Notes under the pieces: model-generated
Databases searched by the model: none
The model's input: the letters and a program-made list of their open reading frames with translations, nothing else
Told to the model about the DNA's origin: nothing
Program-made: the position numbers and the translations under genes
Shown: positions 6,285-10,060 of the stretch, piece after piece
How positions within the stretch are numbered: position 1 is the first letter of the stretch
Layout: each line of letters opens with the position of its first letter
From: Candidatus Izemoplasma sp.
GTDB lineage: Bacteria; Bacillota_I; Bacilli_A; Izemoplasmatales; Izemoplasmataceae
Direction: 5' to 3'
DNA length: 10,060 nt
Assembly: GCA_007117555.1 (NCBI GenBank)
Contig: SKGI01000099.1
Span: 1-10,060, forward strand

Positions 6285-7045
6285 GACAACCTCCCAGAGT
6301 TGACGGGTTTAGACATTAATAATGCACCTGGTTCATACTGTTCTAGTGGTTCTGTTAATAACGTTTGTCGCAAATTATCGAGTATTTTTTTATACGTCCG
6401 ATGTTTTGGACAAAGCGTTTCAAGTGTTTGATAAAATCGCGCACTGTGGTCAGGGTGTTTGAAATGACTAATTTCATGAAGAAAAATATATTCAATCAAT
6501 GGTTTAGGATAATGAATCAGCTCAAGGTTTAATGTAATGCGCCCTTTTGAGGGTCGACAACTGCCAAACTTTGTTTTCATCATGCGATACTGAATCATCG
6601 GTTCTAGGCAACTTAAGTGTGACAAGGAAACTTTGTGTTTTATGACCAAACTGTCGATATACTGCCTAAGCAAGCTTTCAAGTTGTTTAGATAAAGCAGC
6701 CTGAATATCCGCATATGCAGTGGAACGACTATTTAAGATAAGCCGCCCTTGCTTTAAAGCACTCGGTGTGGATGTCACTACATCTAAATGGTGCATAACC
6801 CCAAAAATAAACACGCCTTGAGCATCGATCATCCGCTCTAATGGTAATATCGTAGGCTTCAACGCAAGCAATGTTTCGGCATGGGCTTCAAGTGTTTTTT
6901 CGATCGCACGCTGCGATAAATGTTTGGGTACAGTCACACGGTAATGGTTAGGACCAACCGGTGTGACAATCAATCGCTTTTGTCGTTTGCGGCGCCTGAG
7001 GTCAAATGTACAGGATTGTCCTGCAAGTTTTTTAGAGAAAATCAC
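6281..7045 (-). CDS. YgjP-like (DUF45, WLM-type) zinc metallopeptidase
   Basis: Predicted zinc-dependent hydrolase of the SprT/YgjP group. The 254-residue protein begins with a basic beta-rich part (LRRRKRQKRLIVTPV). The signature RMMKTKFGSC (154-163) and RITLNLELIHYP follow. HEISH (190-194) supplies the HExxH zinc site, and DHSARF gives the third histidine (His 200), matching the family's H-x(5)-H spacing. No signal peptide or membrane segment, so it is probably cytoplasmic. The substrate is unknown. The start is GTG, overlapping the mtnN stop as GTGA with a weak ribosome site, so coupling to mtnN is likely. I know of no conserved reason for this gene to sit between mtnN and yqeG, so it may be lineage-specific. 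Confidence 0.88.
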   Translation of the reverse strand: MIFSKKLAGQSCTFDLRRRKRQKRLIVTPVGPNHYRVTVPKHLSQRAIEKTLEAHAETLLALKPTILPLERMIDAQGVFIFGVMHHLDVVTSTPSALKQGRLILNSRSTAYADIQAALSKQLESLLRQYIDSLVIKHKVSLSHLSCLEPMIQYRMMKTKFGSCRPSKGRITLNLELIHYPKPLIEYIFLHEISHFKHPDHSARFYQTLETLCPKHRTYKKILDNLRQTLLTEPLEQYEPGALLMSKPVNSGRLS

Positions 7046-7731
7046 AGTGACTGCACCAAAGCGTGAACGATTTCAGCGGCACGCTTAGCGGCGCGATCTA
7101 AAAATATCTTAAAATCAGCGATTTGACTGGGTGCATCCAGTCGATCTGATATGGAGCGGATCATTAAAAAGGGGATGTTTTCTAAAGTCGCCACATGCGC
7201 AACGGCGGCGGCTTCCATATCTGTGGCATAAATGTCCTCATATAGAGCCATCATGTCTTTTAAGGTCGCGCTGTTTGTCAAAAACTGATCGCCAGACACC
7301 ACCATGCCCACATAGCTTTTGTAACCGTGTTTTTTAGCACATTCTAAAGCAATTTGTAGCGTATTCTCATCGGCTTTAAAATAAGGGGACATACCGGGTA
7401 GCTGACCTTTGACATACTGACCAAATGCACGGACATCGACATCATGATAAGCAACACTGTGCGCTAAAACCAACGACTCGGGATCGAGATTGATGCCCCC
7501 TGATACGCCGGTGCTAATGATTAAATCAAGCGGTTTATCCTGGATGAGTTTTGTGGCCGCAATCGCCGCATTGACCTTCCCAATGCCACACTCCACAAGT
7601 GTGATGTCATGGGCACCGATGCGCGTCACATAAGCGTTAAGACCCGCGATTTGTCTAGTTTGATATGTACTTAGTTGCGCTGTAAAAGCTTGGCGTTCTT
7701 CAGGCATCGCATAAAGCAAACCAATATGCAT
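7042..7731 (-). CDS. mtnN: 5'-methylthioadenosine/S-adenosylhomocysteine nucleosidase
   Basis: Cleaves adenine from methylthioadenosine and S-adenosylhomocysteine, relieving product inhibition of SAM-dependent enzymes. At 229 residues it is close to the usual 230. Visible features are MHIGLLYAMPEE with catalytic Glu 12, ECGIGKVNAA, ISTGVSGGI, YHDVDVRAFGQ with GQLPGM, DMEAAAVAHV (Met 172, Glu 173 binding ribose) and RSISDRLD (Asp 196, general acid). The ATG at 7731 is chosen because AGGAGGG lies 6 bases upstream. An in-frame TTG at 7764 lies inside the greA terminator and is rejected. Only 17 bases separate this start from the terminator's U-run, leaving no room for an ordinary promoter, so transcription must read through or start within greA. 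Confidence 0.96.
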   Translation of the reverse strand: MHIGLLYAMPEERQAFTAQLSTYQTRQIAGLNAYVTRIGAHDITLVECGIGKVNAAIAATKLIQDKPLDLIISTGVSGGINLDPESLVLAHSVAYHDVDVRAFGQYVKGQLPGMSPYFKADENTLQIALECAKKHGYKSYVGMVVSGDQFLTNSATLKDMMALYEDIYATDMEAAAVAHVATLENIPFLMIRSISDRLDAPSQIADFKIFLDRAAKRAAEIVHALVQSL

Positions 7732-7737
7732 CTTTAA

Positions 7738-7744
7738 CCCTCCT
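7738..7744 (-). promoter_or_regulatory. Strong ribosome binding site of mtnN
   Basis: AGGAGGG with a 6-base spacer to the ATG at 7731. The surrounding TCAGGAGGGTTA (7746-7735) is identical over 12 bases to the greA site. Confidence 0.85.
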
Positions 7745-7748
7745 GACG

Positions 7749-7773
7749 AAAAAAAGAATGGCAACCATTCTTT
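7749..7773 (-). terminator. Intrinsic terminator after greA
   Basis: On the minus strand AAAGAATGG (7773-7765) and CCATTCTTT (7761-7753) form a perfect 9-bp stem with a TTG loop, followed by TTTT (with the stem's own TTT, a run of seven T). The stem begins within the greA stop codon. It ends just before the mtnN ribosome site, so it could also act as an attenuator for the downstream genes. Confidence 0.85.
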
Positions 7774-8245
7774 ATTTCACATCAACCACGGTGACGAAAA
7801 TTTCTTTTTGCGCTTCAGTCTTAACTTTAATCTCATCGCCTTTCTTCTTACCAATAACAGCTTTCCCAATAGGGGATTCGTTTGAAATGCGATGATTCAG
7901 TGGATCGGCTTCAAGTGTGCCCACAATTCGGTAATCTGCCACATCACTTCTGCCGATTTTGAGACTGACGGTTTTCCCGATTGTTACTTTGTTTGTACGA
8001 TCGTTTTCACCGATTAACTCGACATTTTTTAAGATGTTTTCCAGTTCTTTAATGCGCTTCTCGATGCGCGCTTGTTCTTCTCTTGCAGCATCATAATCCG
8101 CATTTTCTGTTAAGTCACCTTGAGCACGCGCTTCTTTGAGTGCTTCAAGGTTTGCTTCACGATCGACCGTTTTAAGACGTTGTAATTCTGCCTTAAGTTG
8201 ATCAATACCCGATTGTGTTAATTTATACTTTCCGTTTTGGTCCAT
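7772..8245 (-). CDS. greA: Transcription elongation factor GreA
   Basis: Enters the RNA polymerase secondary channel and stimulates cleavage of backtracked RNA, restarting stalled complexes. The 157-residue protein is full length for the family (about 158). The N-terminal coiled coil (LTQSGIDQLKAELQRLK onward) carries the tip motif GDLTENADYDAAREEQ, whose Asp and Glu (about 44 and 47) hold the catalytic magnesium. The C-terminal FKBP-like domain includes NESPIGKAVIGKKKGDEI. The ATG at 8245 is chosen because AGGAGGG lies 5 bases upstream; an in-frame TTG at 8266 lacks this. With its own promoter and terminator it is probably mainly monocistronic. In B. subtilis udk lies between yrrO and greA; here it is missing. 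Confidence 0.97.
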   Translation of the reverse strand: MDQNGKYKLTQSGIDQLKAELQRLKTVDREANLEALKEARAQGDLTENADYDAAREEQARIEKRIKELENILKNVELIGENDRTNKVTIGKTVSLKIGRSDVADYRIVGTLEADPLNHRISNESPIGKAVIGKKKGDEIKVKTEAQKEIFVTVVDVK

Positions 8246-8250
8246 GGTAA

Positions 8251-8257
8251 CCCTCCT
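8251..8257 (-). promoter_or_regulatory. Strong ribosome binding site of greA
   Basis: AGGAGGG with a 5-base spacer to the ATG at 8245, fixing this start over an in-frame TTG at 8266. Confidence 0.85.
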
Positions 8258-8281
8258 GAATGGCAATGCCTATTGAGTAGT

Positions 8282-8310
8282 ATTGTATCATGTTTTCGTT
8301 TTAGTGACAA
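8282..8310 (-). promoter_or_regulatory. Sigma-A-type promoter of greA
   Basis: TTGTCA (8310-8305) and TACAAT (8287-8282) are separated by exactly 17 bases, and TGA before the -10 makes it an extended -10. That TGA is the stop codon of the upstream U32 gene, so the promoter lies in the 3' end of that gene. Predicted start is near 8275, giving a leader of about 30 bases before greA. Confidence 0.8.
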
Positions 8311-9511
8311 CAGAATCCGCACCGTTTGTACGTCGTAGTAGATCATACGGTGCTAGTTCATAGGGGACGGCAAAGGTCAACTGTTGTTTAGGATGTCTAG
8401 CCGTAGTCAGCTTGTTGCCTTCTTCATCAAACATCTCGCCGACCACAAAAGGTTTTTTGACACCTTGTGGTGTTAAGACTTCAAGAGTATCACCCGTCTT
8501 GAAGTAGTTCCGTTGTTCAACGATGGCAACTTGCCGTGTTTCATCGTAACCGCGAACGATGCCTGTAAAAGCTTGGGTTGGTTGTTCGCTTCGCATGTTA
8601 TAGAGTTGACTGTCGCTACGCGTCATACCACCTAGAAAGCCATCGCTTGTTAGGCGATTTTCTGCTTTGGATAATTCTGACTCATACTGATTAAGATCGA
8701 CATCTTCCCCTTGATAAAGCGCATCGATGAGCTGACGGTATGTTGAGACAACGGTGGCGATATAGTGAATGCTTTTCATGCGACCTTCGATTTTTAAAGC
8801 GTCGACACCGATTTGCATCAATCTTTCGATGTGCTTAAGTGACTGCAAATCTTTTGAACTCATGGCGAAGGGTGTCTTTGCTGGCCCGATGTCTTGGGTG
8901 TCATCGCGCAATCGATATTCCCAACGACAGGCATGGGCGCACCCCCCTCGATTTGCGTCGCGGTCGGTCATGGTGTTTGAAAGTGTGCATTTCCCTGAAT
9001 ACGATACACACATGCCACCGTGGATAAACACTTCAAGTTCTGTCGGTGTTGTCGCGCGCACCGCCGCGATTTCAGATAATGTGAGTTCTCGCGCTAATAC
9101 AACACGCGTATAGCCTGCCTGAGCCCAGAAATTCACACCTATGCCGTTGGTCACGGACTGTTGTGTTGATAGGTGAACTTCTAATGTTGTATGATTGCGC
9201 GCAGCACGCAAAACAGCTGTGGAAGCGACAATAATCGCATCGACACCTGCTTGTTCAAGTGATTGCAAGTACGCAATGAGACCGGTTAAATCTTCTTCTT
9301 TTGGGAGAATATTGACCGTGACGAATATTTTTTTACCAAGTGATTTGGCAAATTGACAGCCCGCGGCAATGACATCAAGATCAAAGTTTGAGGCGCGGGC
9401 GCGCAAAGAAAACTGTTTGCCACCGATAAAGGCTGCGTCTGCCCCATATAATAACGCGATTTTTAGTTTCTCAAGATCACCCGCGGGTGCAAGCAACTCT
9501 GGTTTTTTCAC
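8288..9511 (-). CDS. trhP2: U32 family protein, TrhP2/YrrO-like tRNA hydroxylation protein
   Basis: U32 "peptidase" family. Characterised members of this branch (B. subtilis YrrN/YrrO, E. coli TrhP/YegQ) act in prephenate-dependent hydroxylation of wobble uridine 34 in tRNA, rather than proteolysis. The 407 residues begin MKKPELLAPAGDLEKLKIAL, the usual start of a TIM-barrel U32 domain. HGGMCVSYSGKCTLSNTM and NRGGCAHACRWEY provide Cys 168, 175, 191 and 195, likely iron-sulfur ligands. KIEGRMKS (240-247) is the next family signature. A C-terminal beta domain (TGIVRGYD, FKTGDTLEV) follows. The start is GTG, overlapping the upstream U32 stop as GTGA, with AAGGGGGG about 8 bases before. The pairing and the position ahead of greA match yrrN-yrrO-(udk)-greA. 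Confidence 0.9.
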   Translation of the reverse strand: MKKPELLAPAGDLEKLKIALLYGADAAFIGGKQFSLRARASNFDLDVIAAGCQFAKSLGKKIFVTVNILPKEEDLTGLIAYLQSLEQAGVDAIIVASTAVLRAARNHTTLEVHLSTQQSVTNGIGVNFWAQAGYTRVVLARELTLSEIAAVRATTPTELEVFIHGGMCVSYSGKCTLSNTMTDRDANRGGCAHACRWEYRLRDDTQDIGPAKTPFAMSSKDLQSLKHIERLMQIGVDALKIEGRMKSIHYIATVVSTYRQLIDALYQGEDVDLNQYESELSKAENRLTSDGFLGGMTRSDSQLYNMRSEQPTQAFTGIVRGYDETRQVAIVEQRNYFKTGDTLEVLTPQGVKKPFVVGEMFDEEGNKLTTARHPKQQLTFAVPYELAPYDLLRRTNGADSVVTKTKT

Positions 9512-10060
9512 GATCGCACCCCCCTTAGTTTTTCAAGGACGGTCTCCTTATAGTAAAATCCGCTATCACATACGGTTGCGTATTTTTCTATCAAGGGCGC
9601 GAGATTGTCACCTTGCATGGCAGCTCGATAATCCGCAAGCACGTGCATCACCGCGTCATCTTCCATGAAAAGTGTTTGAATGATCATCGTATCAATGATA
9701 GGCATCAGTTGTGTGAGCTCTTGAAAACTTGCCAGTGGTTTAGCACGAAAAACATGCGTTCCGTATCCATCTTCAAATATAGGAAAAGCATCTTCTCGTG
9801 TTGTTTCATACAAGTCGAGTCGTTTATTAAGATGTGTGTCTTTTTCAGGTACGTCAGTATGATCAAGATAATGTTGTAAAAGCGGTCGACGCGAGTGAAA
9901 CATATTGATCGCGCCATGACCGACCCATATTAATGGTAAAGGTCGGTTTTTACCCATCATGATGAGATCCGCTAGCGTAGTCTCACGCGTTGGCACAACA
10001 CCGGCAATCCCTTGTTCGTGCCAAAAAAATAAATCTGCGGTAGCACTGACGTATGTTTCA
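9508..10060 (-). CDS. trhP1: U32 family protein, TrhP1/YrrN-like, C-terminal part only
   Basis: Partial gene: the frame is open to the window edge, so the true start lies beyond 10060; about 183 codons are visible. The visible protein has ADLFFWHEQGIAGVVPTRE and then WVGHGAINMFHSRRPLLQHYL, resembling the HGxLNMFHSRRPL stretch of the shorter U32 protein (YrrN, about 309 residues). An internal GTG at 9996 could mimic a start, but the similarity continues upstream of it. It precedes and overlaps the larger U32 gene by 4 bases, so the pair is probably made together, as expected of a two-subunit tRNA hydroxylation factor. The trmR/yrrM methyltransferase gene would be expected just outside the window. 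Confidence 0.82.
   Translation of the reverse strand, partial: ETYVSATADLFFWHEQGIAGVVPTRETTLADLIMMGKNRPLPLIWVGHGAINMFHSRRPLLQHYLDHTDVPEKDTHLNKRLDLYETTREDAFPIFEDGYGTHVFRAKPLASFQELTQLMPIIDTMIIQTLFMEDDAVMHVLADYRAAMQGDNLAPLIEKYATVCDSGFYYKETVLEKLRGVRS

Noticed and set aside
7732..7764. Upstream start of mtnN beginning TTG-CCA-TTC
   Set aside because: It lies inside the greA terminator hairpin, and the family begins at the later ATG preceded by AGGAGGG.
8769..9113. Plus-strand frame of 114 codons opposite the U32 gene
   Set aside because: Mirror of a conserved coding region; the product resembles no known family.
1..10060. CRISPR arrays, insertion sequences, phage or defence genes
   Set aside because: No regularly spaced direct repeats, transposase or integrase motifs, or terminal repeats were seen; apart from the first 289 bases the window is ordinary housekeeping and competence genes.

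Overview
The window looks like chromosomal DNA of a Bacillota bacterium (Firmicutes, Bacilli or a relative) of moderate G+C. Gene content and order match two housekeeping neighbourhoods of Bacillus subtilis: yrrN-yrrO-greA-mtnN, and yqeG-yqeH-yqeK-rsfS(yqeL)-yqeM-comEA-comEC. Eight of the twelve reading frames end in TGA and tryptophan is written TGG, so the genetic code is the standard bacterial one. This argues against Mycoplasma or Spiroplasma. It does not exclude acholeplasma-like or izemoplasma-like lineages, and the species cannot be named from the sequence alone.

All twelve protein genes lie on the minus strand, so transcription runs from high to low coordinates. In that direction: a U32 protein truncated by the window edge (trhP1-like) and a full U32 protein (trhP2-like), both expected to act in tRNA wobble-uridine hydroxylation. 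Next comes greA (transcript-cleavage factor), with its own sigma-A-like promoter and its own intrinsic terminator. Then follows a tightly packed run: mtnN (MTA/SAH nucleosidase), a YgjP-like metallopeptidase, yqeG (HAD phosphatase), yqeH (30S assembly GTPase), yqeK (HD hydrolase), rsfS (ribosome silencing factor) and yqeM (methyltransferase), ended by a second intrinsic terminator. comEA and comEC (DNA uptake) follow after a 121-base gap.

Most junctions inside the run are 4-base ATGA or GTGA overlaps, which suggests translational coupling. The themes are tRNA modification, transcription restart, SAH/MTA recycling, ribosome assembly and silencing, and competence. Several genes that usually sit in these neighbourhoods are absent here: udk, aroE, yhbY, nadD, comER and comEB.

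The 289 bases after comEC hold no credible protein gene. They contain an inverted repeat, an extended -10 promoter, and a segment of about 186 nt whose ends form a perfect 9-bp inverted repeat beginning where transcription should start. This is a candidate structured non-coding RNA of 6S-like size. I could not assign it to a family, and it is the best lead in the window.
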